Source of the DNA: Microbacterium yannicii PS01
GTDB taxonomy: Bacteria > Actinomycetota > Actinomycetes > Actinomycetales > Microbacteriaceae
Assembly (NCBI RefSeq): GCF_000304335.1
Contig: NZ_CAJF01000010.1
Coordinates: 62,001-126,000, forward strand
Length of the DNA stretch: 64,000 nt
Direction: 5' to 3'
Both the position numbers and the translations under genes were made by a program. Under the pieces are notes generated by a model. The model was given only the letters and a program-made list of their open reading frames with translations, was not told the origin of the DNA and ran no database searches. Shown here piece by piece: positions 25,749-34,990 of this stretch (the first letter of the stretch is position 1; every line of letters starts with the position of its first letter).

Positions 25749-27026
25749 TCAGTCGCGGTCAAGGGGTCGCACGTCCAACGCGTGCCGCTCGCGAACGAGA
25801 TTCACCGAGGCCCACTTTGCAACCCGCTCCTCCAGGCCAGAGGCGGCAAGCAGCGATATCGGACCCACGGCAGTGGCGACTTCCGCCTCCCCGTTCACGA
25901 CTCCGTGCGGGCCGATGACCACGCCTTCGACATCGACCGCTAGTGCCGTGTGGCACTCAGTCATGTACGCGACCGCCTGCTCGTATCCGTTGCGAAGCAC
26001 ATACTCGGACTTCGCCGAATACTTGCATTCGAGGAGAAGTGCGCGCTCATTCGATTCGAAAAGTCCAATGTCGGCGCCGATCGGACGCCCCTTTGCCCCC
26101 AGCTGCTCCAGAGCTTGCGCGTACGGCGACCGGCTGTTGTAGTACCGGAACGCCGCGGCGACCTCGTACCAGATATCAAGCGTCCGGCGAGAATTGTGGG
26201 CTTCGAAGATCGGGCCTGATCCGATGCCGATTGGTCGAAGGTTGGAAATCGCCCAGCCTTGCCCGCGCAGGGCGAGCAGCACTTCGCCGAGACATCCGAG
26301 ATGAAAGAGCGCGCCGCGAAGCTCAGCCGCCGGAAGTAGCAGCTCACGAGCGACATCGGCCACGTGTGTGCGCTTCGAGATAATCTCCTCGGCGACGTCG
26401 GCGAGTCCGAGCCATGGGCGGCCTGATGCCCGCAGGGCCCCCAAGTCCTCACGATCCGGCTGAGCGAATTCGCCATACGTGGGTCGAAGCGACTCCCACG
26501 CTAGGCGGATCGCCGATAGCTCGGGTCTGACAGATTTGTCCACATCCGATGCAACCCTGATGGCGTCCTGCTGGATCGCAATCAGCTCCTCGGCAACCCA
26601 GCCAAACACCGAGGTCAGAATGTTGTCCGGCGTCCGCTCCCGCACGACTGTATGGAATGCGCTCGGAGGCCATCCTTGTTGTCGACTTCGGACCCAATTG
26701 ACCTTGCCGGACGGCGCAGCCCTCACTTCGCGTCGTCGCTCAGACTGCGCGGGCAGCGCATCGATCCACGCGACCGCCGAATCTGGCAGTCGGGCGACGA
26801 GAGGAATCAGGTGGGCCATAAGCACTCGATTGGCTCGGGTGCGCACCGCTGAGGCACTCCACTCATGCTCCCCGGAGGCTAGCTCAGCCACGGCAGAGTA
26901 CAGCTGGCCCAGTCCACTGAAGCTCGCGAGGGCCTCGTGCAGACCCGCGGTCGGGATCGATGGGCCCGCATGCGTGATTGAGCTGGTCAGCGCAACACCT
27001 GCAGCTGTGTCGTCACCCAACTCCAT
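25749..27026 (-). CDS. PD-(D/E)XK nuclease partner of the AAA+ ATPase
   Basis: This 425-residue protein has a mostly helical N-terminal region and a C-terminal restriction-endonuclease-like core: GADIGLFESN (Asp319), ALLLECKYS (Glu333, Lys335), then GYEQAVAYM (Gln350 in the QxxxY helix). These are the complete catalytic residues of a PD-(D/E)XK fold. Its start lies 40 bases inside the end of the AAA+ gene, so the two are coupled. The likely role is the DNA-cleaving subunit of a restriction complex driven by the ATPase, in the manner of McrC or LlaJI R2. The target specificity is unknown. Confidence 0.72.
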   Translation of the reverse strand: MELGDDTAAGVALTSSITHAGPSIPTAGLHEALASFSGLGQLYSAVAELASGEHEWSASAVRTRANRVLMAHLIPLVARLPDSAVAWIDALPAQSERRREVRAAPSGKVNWVRSRQQGWPPSAFHTVVRERTPDNILTSVFGWVAEELIAIQQDAIRVASDVDKSVRPELSAIRLAWESLRPTYGEFAQPDREDLGALRASGRPWLGLADVAEEIISKRTHVADVARELLLPAAELRGALFHLGCLGEVLLALRGQGWAISNLRPIGIGSGPIFEAHNSRRTLDIWYEVAAAFRYYNSRSPYAQALEQLGAKGRPIGADIGLFESNERALLLECKYSAKSEYVLRNGYEQAVAYMTECHTALAVDVEGVVIGPHGVVNGEAEVATAVGPISLLAASGLEERVAKWASVNLVRERHALDVRPLDRD

Positions 27027-28516
27027 TGGTCCTCAAGTCCTTCGTCAGTAGACAAAGCCGCACCGAGGGCGTCCAGTACGGAGTCGTCGATACGTGCAAG
27101 CCATGCCCCGGAGCTCGTCACGTAGGCTTCCGCCACCAGTTCCGCTACGGTCCCGTGGCCAAGCCCGATTCCGGAGGCGACATACCGCGGGATACCAAGG
27201 AAGAGGGCGGGACCCAGTGCTGTGCTGTGCTTCGCGCGATGGGCTGCGTACAGCGTCACCACCCGGGTCCTCACCTCGGAGCGGATTTCCGGAGGGACTT
27301 GCGTAAGTTCAGCGGCGAGTGCGCTGTCAAAGCCGAGCGAATCCGGAGGCGCTATCGGCACGTGGGCAAACCTACGACCAAGCGCCTGCCCGAAGCGGAA
27401 AACGCGGACGGCGTCTAGCGCATTGTAGGTTCCGAGAAGTCGCCATTCGGCACCGGCAAGGAACTCGACCGGCTCAATGGGCGAATCGGCCATCAGTTCG
27501 TCGAGTTGCGTCACCTCCGACATAACGGATTCGGTCCATCCAAGCGAGATCTCGCCAGCGTTGGGGTCGGCCGATACCCGACCCAGCGACACCGCCTGGC
27601 CGGAGAGCCACGTCAGCGCGCCACCGAAAATTCGGTCCATGTCCGCACGGTTTGCTTCGTCCAGCACCAGCCATTCGTCTCGCGAGACGGCTTCCAATAG
27701 ATGGCCGATGGCGAAGCGAATTCGTCCTTTGTCGTCGACCGTGTCGCCACCCAGCAGGTCCCGCGTGGTCCAGGATTCGTCAGGGGTCACGATCCTGCGG
27801 TCGTGCGCCATTGACATCCCAAATGAAGCTGGCGTCTGCGCGACTTCCCGCACGACTTCCTCGATCAGTTGGGTCTTGCCGGTCCCGGGCGGTCCAACCA
27901 GCATGGTGGCCGATCGCGATGCGATGGACGTTCTGACCATCCGGAGCGTTCGATCATCGATGACGAGGCGCGCGGGTACAGACTGCATCGACGGCGCGGT
28001 GGTCGACGACGCCTCCACATGAGGCTGCTCCGCCTGAACAATCTCCCAGGCGATACCGTACGCGTTGGATAGCTTGGTGGCAGTCGTCGCAGTGCGTTCG
28101 TCGCTAGAACGCACACCCCATCCGAGCCCCCACGTCCCGCTCTCCGATTCATGCATCAAAATGACTGCCTGATGGCCGCCCCTCAGCACGTCCTTGCGCG
28201 CGGCGTCTTTAGTGTCCTCCATAACGCCCTCGTCCACGCACACTCCGACGAGGAGCGAGGCCTGCTGTGCGCGTGGCGACTGCGTGCTGCGCACCGAGAA
28301 GTTGCCTGGCTTCGAGATAGTGACGGACGTCACGGCTCCACGGGAGAGCCCCGCAGCCGCCGCCAACACCTCATCCAGTCGGTGGAACTTGTTCACGCTC
28401 GGCGCCGAGATGTTCACCGACTCAAGAGCTTGTCGGACGTGATCAAGGTTTTCCGCAAACGGTGAATCCACGATCGACACGTTATCGCTGATCTGGACCT
28501 CGTCAGGAAGCGCCAC
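26987..28516 (-). CDS. McrB/MoxR-like AAA+ ATPase of a restriction module
   Basis: This 509-residue protein has an N-terminal domain of about 180 residues of unknown type followed by an AAA+ core: Walker A GPPGTGKT at 209-216, Walker B WLVLDEANR at 282-290, sensor region RLLGTYNALDAV near 359-370, and arginine finger candidates R381/R382 in ALGRRFAHVP. This is the MoxR/McrB/dynein-type clade. The start is a GTG with a weak ribosome site, so its position is provisional. It is divergent from the cytosine methyltransferase with about 310 bases between the starts, as expected for the motor subunit of a restriction system. Confidence 0.78.
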   Translation of the reverse strand: MALPDEVQISDNVSIVDSPFAENLDHVRQALESVNISAPSVNKFHRLDEVLAAAAGLSRGAVTSVTISKPGNFSVRSTQSPRAQQASLLVGVCVDEGVMEDTKDAARKDVLRGGHQAVILMHESESGTWGLGWGVRSSDERTATTATKLSNAYGIAWEIVQAEQPHVEASSTTAPSMQSVPARLVIDDRTLRMVRTSIASRSATMLVGPPGTGKTQLIEEVVREVAQTPASFGMSMAHDRRIVTPDESWTTRDLLGGDTVDDKGRIRFAIGHLLEAVSRDEWLVLDEANRADMDRIFGGALTWLSGQAVSLGRVSADPNAGEISLGWTESVMSEVTQLDELMADSPIEPVEFLAGAEWRLLGTYNALDAVRVFRFGQALGRRFAHVPIAPPDSLGFDSALAAELTQVPPEIRSEVRTRVVTLYAAHRAKHSTALGPALFLGIPRYVASGIGLGHGTVAELVAEAYVTSSGAWLARIDDSVLDALGAALSTDEGLEDQWSWVTTQLQVLR

Positions 28517-28829
28517 GAAGCGCAGCGCCCGTGTTCCACGTAGTTGCGCGAAGGCGCGTTCACGCCCGCCGTTGACGAAGTCCGTCTGCGAGATGAGGCG
28601 TCCTGGATAGTCGAACGAGTGGCCCTCTCGGCGTGCGCGAAGGACGAGAGTGCTCTACTAGCTCGCATCTCGCGGTGTTCAGTCGGTGCACCGGTATGCT
28701 CCCGGCGGCGGGCGATACTCCCCGAGGGCCCGGATCGTCGGTGGCTCGCGATATCGTCGCCAGCGGCCGGTCGACTCGAGCTTCGGGCAGATCAGAGATA
28801 CCGTTTGACGTTGGTTAGGAGTTAGAAGC
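28517..28829. promoter_or_regulatory. Divergent promoter region of the restriction-modification module
   Basis: These 313 bases separate the leftward ATPase/nuclease operon from the rightward methyltransferase. No gene is convincing here. The region must hold both promoters. AGGAG at 28818-28822 is the ribosome site of the methyltransferase. I see no controller-protein gene or long palindrome. Confidence 0.5.
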
Positions 28830-30026
28830 ATGACGAGCACTTCGTGGAAGGTGGCCGGCCTGTTCGCCGGGATCGGGGGCGTCGAACTTGGTCTTGAGCG
28901 CGCACTCGGGAACCAGATCGAGACGCTTGCCTTCTGCGAGTGGTGGGAGCCTGCGCAATCCGTCCTCCGGGCGCGATTCCACGGGGTGCCCATCGAACCT
29001 GACGTCCGCGAAATGAAGCGGCTCCCTGAAGGCACAAACCTCGTTACCGCTGGTTTTCCTTGCACGGATCTGTCGCAGGCCGGCCGTACTGCTGGGATCG
29101 GCGGGGTTAACTCCGGCCTTGTGGTGAATGTCTTCCGACTGCTGGAGGATGCGCGGCGTCGTGGAGGTGCTCTTCCGACGCTCCTTATTGAGAACGTTCC
29201 GAACATGCTCGCTCTCGATCGTGGAAAGGCAATGAGCTACTTGATCTCTGAGATCGAGGCGCTTGGGTACGCGTGGGCCTATCGGGTTGTTGATTCTCGA
29301 TTCACGGGGGTTCCTCAGCGCCGTCGCCGGGTGATCCTGCTCGCATCCGTCGATCTCGATCCGCGCCGAATCCTTTTCGCCGACGACGCAGGGGACAGGT
29401 CCGAGGACTTCCGCGAGGACATGTTCGGTTTCTACTGGACCGAGGGACTGCGCGGGCTCGGCTGGGCACAGGACGCGGTCCCTACCCTTAAGGGTGGATC
29501 GACGGTTGGCATACCCTCACCTCCCGCAGTGTGGGTCCGCGACGCGGCACCAGGACGTCGTCTTGTGAAGCCCTCGGTGGAGGACGCGGAGGAAATGCAG
29601 GGCTTTGACCGCGGGTGGACCGACGTCGATCATCTTTCGCCCAGAAGGAACGGCCCAAGATGGAAGCTCATCGGGAACGCTGTAACTGTGGGCGTTTCGC
29701 GCTGGGTGGGCAGCAGGCTGAATGATCCTGCCGAGCCGGTTACCGACTTCCGACAGTGGACACCCGGGAGTGGATCTTGGCCAACCGCTGCGGCGGGTGA
29801 GAAGGGCATGATCGCCGTCCCGGAGTCTCTCAGCGAGTTCCCTAGCCATGCGGACTACACCCACCTCGGAGACATCATCGATACCCAGAACGCCGATGCG
29901 CTCAGCTTGCGAGGTGCGAAAGGGTTCTGGAGCCGCCTGCAGCGGGGAAACCTAGGTCAGTACCCAGGGTTCCGCGCAGCTGTGCAAGAACACATCAACG
30001 ACCTTGAGTACGCGCTGGCGGGATAA
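28830..30026 (+). CDS. DNA (cytosine-5) methyltransferase
   Basis: This 398-residue m5C methyltransferase shows motif I LFAGIGGVELGL at 11-22, motif IV GFPCTDLSQAG (catalytic Cys78), motif VI ENVPNM at 121-126, motif VIII VPQRRRRVI at 161-169, a target-recognition region near 175-280, and motif X GNAVTVGVSRWVG. An extra 80 residues follow motif X. ATG has a good AGGAG site. It is followed by a Vsr nuclease, the standard repair partner of m5C methyltransferases, and lies opposite an AAA+/PD-(D/E)XK operon. It should protect the host DNA from that nuclease. Confidence 0.9.
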   Translation: MTSTSWKVAGLFAGIGGVELGLERALGNQIETLAFCEWWEPAQSVLRARFHGVPIEPDVREMKRLPEGTNLVTAGFPCTDLSQAGRTAGIGGVNSGLVVNVFRLLEDARRRGGALPTLLIENVPNMLALDRGKAMSYLISEIEALGYAWAYRVVDSRFTGVPQRRRRVILLASVDLDPRRILFADDAGDRSEDFREDMFGFYWTEGLRGLGWAQDAVPTLKGGSTVGIPSPPAVWVRDAAPGRRLVKPSVEDAEEMQGFDRGWTDVDHLSPRRNGPRWKLIGNAVTVGVSRWVGSRLNDPAEPVTDFRQWTPGSGSWPTAAAGEKGMIAVPESLSEFPSHADYTHLGDIIDTQNADALSLRGAKGFWSRLQRGNLGQYPGFRAAVQEHINDLEYALAG

Positions 30027-30131
30027 AGACTTGGGCGCCGAAAAAGCGATGCAAGTTGAATCCCCCGCTGCACACCGCGATCAGCTACCACACCCGTGAC
30101 CACCATCATGGGTCTGAGCAGTGTGTGATCA

Positions 30132-30554
30132 ATGGCCGAGTCATGGGCGACGTCGGAGAGCACGAGGAAGTCGATGCTCGCGAACAAACGTCGCGACACC
30201 TCGACGGAACTCGCCCTACGCCGGCAACTGCACTCGCGAGGGTTGCGCTATCGGGTCGACTACGCGCCCGTCCCGGGCCTGCGGCGCAGGGCCGACATCG
30301 TCTTCACACGTGCGCGAATCGCAGTCTTCATCGACGGCTGTTTTTGGCACGGTTGTCCCGTACACGCCTCCGCTCCCAAGCGGAATGCCAACTATTGGGG
30401 ACCGAAGCTCGCGGCGAACATCGAGCGCGACCGCGACACTGATCGACGGCTTGAAACCGAGGGGTGGCGAGTGATGCGGTTTTGGGAGCACGAAGCGCCC
30501 GGAGCCGCGGCGGATCGAATTGAGGCGGCTGTGCGTGCCACTACGTGTTCATGA
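30132..30554 (+). CDS. vsr: Very short patch repair (Vsr) endonuclease
   Basis: This 140-residue protein has the full Vsr core: MLANKRRDTSTELALRRQLHSRG, LRRRADIVFTRARIAVFIDGCFWHGCPVH and KLAANIERDRDTDRRL. The ADIVF aspartate, DGCFWHGCP and the RD pair are catalytic and zinc-site hallmarks. It nicks next to T:G mismatches made by deamination of 5-methylcytosine at the site of the companion methyltransferase. It starts 105 bases behind that gene on the same strand. Confidence 0.9.
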   Translation: MAESWATSESTRKSMLANKRRDTSTELALRRQLHSRGLRYRVDYAPVPGLRRRADIVFTRARIAVFIDGCFWHGCPVHASAPKRNANYWGPKLAANIERDRDTDRRLETEGWRVMRFWEHEAPGAAADRIEAAVRATTCS

Positions 30555-31418
30555 TCTCGGCCGCCCGCCGTGACCGCAACGCAGATTGAACGCGATGGGG
30601 AACACGATCTTCTCGTCCACGCGGACCCGTCCGCAAACACGGGACGATCAACTTCGCGCTTAATAGCGAGCCTGGCGCACTCAAACTGCGAGACTCTCGC
30701 GAGACGGGGCCGCCGCTCTCCCGTCTCGCTCGAACGCCCGTTTGCGTGCGCTGCGTGGACGATCGATTACGGGATGAATGTCCGACGATCCTTCATAATC
30801 CGAATCGGCTCTCGAGCGATCAGAAGCGGCGCAGTGCTCGGCATCGACGGCTGCTGATAGGTCGGGGGATGGTTATCGGCTCGATAGGCGGCCAGCCACG
30901 GCCGGAGCACCGGAGAGGTCAATGTGGAGCACGCGCAGCGAAGCGAGCATGAACGACATTGACTTCGCCAAGCGCAGGCTGAGGATGGGCCGTCGAGGCG
31001 AGGGCCTGTCGTGATCGCCGGCGAGTTCCGCTGACGACGCGGCCTTGACCACCGCTCGGCGGTAAGGAGGTCCGTGATGTTGCTTCGAGCGCCTCTGACG
31101 CGCTTCATCACGCCCCACCGCCCGGACCCATCATCGCGCCCGCGCAGATCGCCCCACCCGAACCACTCTTGCCTCATGACGTGAAAGCTGAGCGGAGCGA
31201 GCAGCGCGGAGCCTGCGAGGAGTGGGCGGCGAGAACGGAGACGCGACCGATCGCTACACTCTCGGCGTCGGAGAGAGAGGCCCCCCTCCAACCCAACGCC
31301 AGTTGACGACGTCTTTCGCCATCTATCCACATTCGGGATCGGCCGAGTTGACGGCACCCGAGCAGTGTCCGACACTGGCTCGATACTGACCGTCGAGCCG
31401 GCACGAGCGGAGGTCGAG
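30555..31418. other. Gene-poor stretch between vsr and the integrase
   Basis: I see nothing firm in these 864 bases. A 221-codon minus-strand frame covers part of it but is Ser/Arg/Pro-rich with no motif or ribosome site. The region includes the integrase promoter. It may hold remnants of lost cargo. Confidence 0.4.
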
Positions 31419-32549
31419 ATGGGCAGCATCACCCCTTACGACTCGGCGAAGGGGCGCCGCTACCGCGTGCGCTATCGCAAGCCGGATCGCACAGAGGCGG
31501 AGAAGCGCGGGTTCACGACGATGCGCGAGGCGAAGCTCTACCTCTCCATGGTCACGGTCTCGAAGTCGAAGGGTGAGTACATCGACCCGTCCTCGTCGCG
31601 GGTTCCGGTGCGGATGTTCGCCGACAGTTGGCTGCGATCCAAGCAGCCGCCGATGTCGAAACCCTCTTACTACATGACGCTCGAGCGGGCGTGGAAGAAC
31701 CACGTCGCTCCAGTCTGGGCTGACAGGGAGATCTCATCGATCCGGCGCTCCGAAGTCCAGGACTGGGTGTCCGACCTCGCGTCGCAGAAGTCGCGTACGG
31801 TCGTGCTTCGCTCGTTGGGGATCCTCGCCGGCATTCTCGACGTCGCCATCGACGATCGTCGTCTCGCGAGCAATCCAGCCCGTCGCGTGCGTAGTCTTCC
31901 TCGGAACGGACCGGGCAAGCGTCGCGTCTACCTCTCCCACGACCAGGTCGCGACGCTGGCGGCCTGCTCGGCGTATCCGACGCTCGTGCTGACGCTTGCG
32001 TACACCGGTCTGCGGTGGGGGGAGATTACAGGGCTGCGGGTCCGAAGCGTGAACCGCCTCCGTCGGCGCTTCGTCATCGAGGAGAACGCGGTGATGATCG
32101 CGTATGAGATCCACGTCGGCACGCCTAAGACGCACGAGAAGCGCTCGGTTCCGTATCCCGAGCGGCTCGCTCCGATGATCGAGCAGGCGTGCGCCGGCAA
32201 GGGTCCGGAAGGACTGCTTTTCGGTGACGGGGTCAACCACATGCGCAACTCGGGCAGCAAGGGGTGGTTTGCGAACGCGGTGCGGCGTGCGCAGGCGTTC
32301 GATCCGTCGATCCCGCGGCTCACTCCGCACGACCTACGTCACACCGCTGCGTCGCTCGCGATCAGTTCGGGGGCGAACGTGAAGGCTGTGCAGCGGATGC
32401 TCGGCCACGCGTCAGCGGCGATGACGCTGGACACCTACGCTGATCTCTTCGACGACGATCTGGATGCCGTGGCGACGCGTCTGAACGACCGGATGCCGTT
32501 GGTGGCGCTGCCGTCGGGCCCGCAGACCCGCTATGGCCGACCACGGTGA
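31419..32549 (+). CDS. Tyrosine-type site-specific integrase
   Basis: This 376-residue integrase has an N-terminal SAM-like arm/core-binding domain and a C-terminal catalytic domain: TGLRWGEITGL (first Arg), HDLRHTAASLAI (His-x-x-Arg), MLGHASAAMTLDTYADLF (second His and the Tyr nucleophile). ATG 31419 has GGAGG five bases upstream. It most likely integrates the island at tRNA-Arg(CCU). It lies about 5 kb from the tRNA, not next to it, with McrBC and a membrane operon in between, and its 3' end is echoed by a divergent second copy beside the tRNA. Confidence 0.92.
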   Translation: MGSITPYDSAKGRRYRVRYRKPDRTEAEKRGFTTMREAKLYLSMVTVSKSKGEYIDPSSSRVPVRMFADSWLRSKQPPMSKPSYYMTLERAWKNHVAPVWADREISSIRRSEVQDWVSDLASQKSRTVVLRSLGILAGILDVAIDDRRLASNPARRVRSLPRNGPGKRRVYLSHDQVATLAACSAYPTLVLTLAYTGLRWGEITGLRVRSVNRLRRRFVIEENAVMIAYEIHVGTPKTHEKRSVPYPERLAPMIEQACAGKGPEGLLFGDGVNHMRNSGSKGWFANAVRRAQAFDPSIPRLTPHDLRHTAASLAISSGANVKAVQRMLGHASAAMTLDTYADLFDDDLDAVATRLNDRMPLVALPSGPQTRYGRPR

Positions 32550-32773
32550 CCCCAGCCGGCAGCCCGCGAGGTTCTGAAGGGCTCGAGGCCTCCTCGCTTC
32601 TTGGTGCGAGTCGCCGGACGAAGCGGCCGCCGAAGTGCGGACCGGAAACAGTCCATCGAGGCGGCCCAAACTGCCGAGATTATGCCTCAACGTGCGGTTC
32701 GTCGTGGCTGACGCATCCCACGCTAGGTTGAGAGCACCCGTGACTCGACGACGCACCCGTGGGAGGAAAGCTA

Positions 32774-34990
32774 TTGAAAACTCAACTGGATGTGCCCGAG
32801 ATCACAAGACTCTACGGCGCGCTCGATGAGTTCCGAGAACGGTCCCTGCGACATTTGCAGTCGAGCTTCATCCCTGCGGACGATCCAGAAGCGGAAAGCG
32901 TGTGGACCCATGCCTCGGCATCTGAGCTAGTGCGCGAGTTCATCGAGAAGCCCGATGACACAAAGCGTGGATTCTTAGACAAGCTGAGGGATCAGCTAGC
33001 GAACATCTCCCGCCCGGCTGGCCAGCTCATCGAGGAGCTCACCTGGTTGCACCTTGTCGTTGCCTCCAAACAGGGGTATCCCTCGAAGCGCCAGTTGCTT
33101 GATGAGGTTGCGTATATCGGTCATGCCACCGGCCCGTCCGGAATCTTCGATGAAGCACTCCACACCGGGCTCGCTGCTACTGGGACGTCATTCTTCACAC
33201 GACGCCCAAACCAGCTGTGGTTGCTCGTGCGCTTCGCCGAGAGATGGACTGCGGCATCCACTCGCGAGCGAGAGATGTGGCTGAGCGACCCCGACGCGTT
33301 TCGTGCAATGGTGTTCTCTCTCGAAGGCGTCGCAGACCAGACGCAGCGGCATGCCCTGCTCCATCTCGTGCACCCGGACTCGTTCGAGGACACCGTCAGC
33401 CAGTATCACAAGCGAAAGATGGCCTCACTCGCAGAGCCGTCCGAGGAAGGCGAGAACGACGACGCGACGATCGCGCTCGTCCGCGCTCGCTTGACGAAGA
33501 CCTACGGCGACGGCTTCTCGTTCTATCACTCAGAGGTGCGCGGGTTATGGGACTTTGAGCCCGAGCCCACGGTCGAACCGACGACCCCTGAGCTATTCAT
33601 CCCTGAGCCGACTGAGCCGCAGGTTCGTGGCGCATGGCTCATCCGAGGATCGGGCGGCGAGCGCGTTCCAGACTGGCTGGCCGACGGTACCTGCGGGATC
33701 GGCTTCGCGGATACATTTCCGTTTGCACTCGTGCCTGGGGTCAGTCGCGACGAGCTCAGGACAATGGCAGACGAAGCAGGCACGGACACAACGGCCGGCG
33801 GCTTCAACCACGAGCTGGGCCAGGTCTGGCGATTCGTGAACAAGATGGAGATCGGCGACTACGTCGTGACGGTCAACGGTCAGAACGTCTATCTCGGCGT
33901 CGTTGATTCCGGTTCGCGCGACATTCTCGCTCGAACCCGAAAGGAAACAGTTCGATCGATTGAGTGGCTGAACGCTGACGCGCCGATTCAGCGACGCGAT
34001 ATCGCGAAAAGCCTTCAGTCCAAGATGAAGACGCTGCTTACGTTGACGCTCATCACGCCGGAGATCGATGAATTGGAACGCTGGGTGAGCGGAGAGACCC
34101 AACAGCCGTCACCGGTCGATCCGATGCCAGTTGGGCTACCTCTCGCCACCACGCAACTCGCGCAGGACCTCCTCCTCGCCAAGCCGTGGCTCGACGAGGT
34201 CATCGAGCTGCTCGAAGAGAAGCGCCAGGTCGTTCTTTACGGACCCCCGGGAACCGGAAAGACCTATCTCGCCCAAGCCTTGGCGGAGCACCTCGCGGGC
34301 GGCGTCGGTGCCTTCGAAATCGTGCAGTTCCACCCGTCCTACACCTACGAGGACTTCTTCGAGGGATACCGTCCCGTCCCCGGCGGTGCGGGCAAGGTCG
34401 ACTTCGCGATCAAGTCGGGCCCGTTGCGCCGGATAGCGGATGCGGCGGCCGCAGCCCCCAGCATCCCGCATGTTCTTATCATCGACGAGATCAACCGCGC
34501 CAATCTCGCAAAGGTCTTCGGCGAGCTTTACTTCTTGCTTGAGTATCGCGATCAGCCGATCAGCCTTCAGTACTCCGACATGGAGTTCACACTCCCAGAG
34601 AATCTCTACATTGTCGGGACGATGAACACGGCCGACCGCTCGATCGCGCTCGTCGATGCCGCGATGCGCCGCCGCTTCTACTTTGTTGAGATGTCGCCGG
34701 CGGTTGCGCCTGTAAGCGAGATGCTTAGCCGCTGGCTCGCCGCGCGAGGCATGTCAGACGAGCCAGCGCGCTTGCTGGCCGAGCTGAACGCACGCCTCGG
34801 CGATCCGGATGCAGCGATCGGTCCGTCGTACTTGATGACCGAGCACGTCTTGAAGCCGGGTCGCCTCGAACGCATCTGGACGCACGGCATCATGCCCCTA
34901 CTTGAAGAGCGCTTCTACGGTAATCGTGACGAACTGACGCGGTTCTCGCTCAAGAGCATCCGGGCGGCGATCGCACCCTCCGGCACATGA
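32774..34990 (+). CDS. mcrB: McrB-like AAA+ GTPase of an McrBC type IV restriction system
   Basis: This 738-residue protein starts at a TTG with GGAGGAA at 32762-32768. A long N-terminal region of about 450 residues includes an EVE/PUA-like part (WRFVNKMEIGDYVVTVNG, LGVVDSGSRDILA) likely to read modified bases. The AAA+ core has VVLYGPPGTGKTYLAQAL, FHPSYTYEDFFEGYRP, VLIIDEINRANLAKVFGELY and the McrB signature VGTMNTADRSIALVDAAMRRRF. It should translocate DNA with McrC after recognising methylated or otherwise modified phage DNA. The ATGA overlap with mcrC shows coupling. Confidence 0.92.
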   Translation: MKTQLDVPEITRLYGALDEFRERSLRHLQSSFIPADDPEAESVWTHASASELVREFIEKPDDTKRGFLDKLRDQLANISRPAGQLIEELTWLHLVVASKQGYPSKRQLLDEVAYIGHATGPSGIFDEALHTGLAATGTSFFTRRPNQLWLLVRFAERWTAASTREREMWLSDPDAFRAMVFSLEGVADQTQRHALLHLVHPDSFEDTVSQYHKRKMASLAEPSEEGENDDATIALVRARLTKTYGDGFSFYHSEVRGLWDFEPEPTVEPTTPELFIPEPTEPQVRGAWLIRGSGGERVPDWLADGTCGIGFADTFPFALVPGVSRDELRTMADEAGTDTTAGGFNHELGQVWRFVNKMEIGDYVVTVNGQNVYLGVVDSGSRDILARTRKETVRSIEWLNADAPIQRRDIAKSLQSKMKTLLTLTLITPEIDELERWVSGETQQPSPVDPMPVGLPLATTQLAQDLLLAKPWLDEVIELLEEKRQVVLYGPPGTGKTYLAQALAEHLAGGVGAFEIVQFHPSYTYEDFFEGYRPVPGGAGKVDFAIKSGPLRRIADAAAAAPSIPHVLIIDEINRANLAKVFGELYFLLEYRDQPISLQYSDMEFTLPENLYIVGTMNTADRSIALVDAAMRRRFYFVEMSPAVAPVSEMLSRWLAARGMSDEPARLLAELNARLGDPDAAIGPSYLMTEHVLKPGRLERIWTHGIMPLLEERFYGNRDELTRFSLKSIRAAIAPSGT

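Noticed and set aside
30767..31432. A 221-codon minus-strand frame upstream of the integrase
   Set aside because: Ser/Arg/Pro-rich composition, no motif, and it overlaps the integrase start on the other strand.
32550..32773. A third att site between the integrase and mcrB
   Set aside because: No match to the 21-bp core or to GCGGGCAA is found here, so simple tandem insertion with an internal att is not supported.
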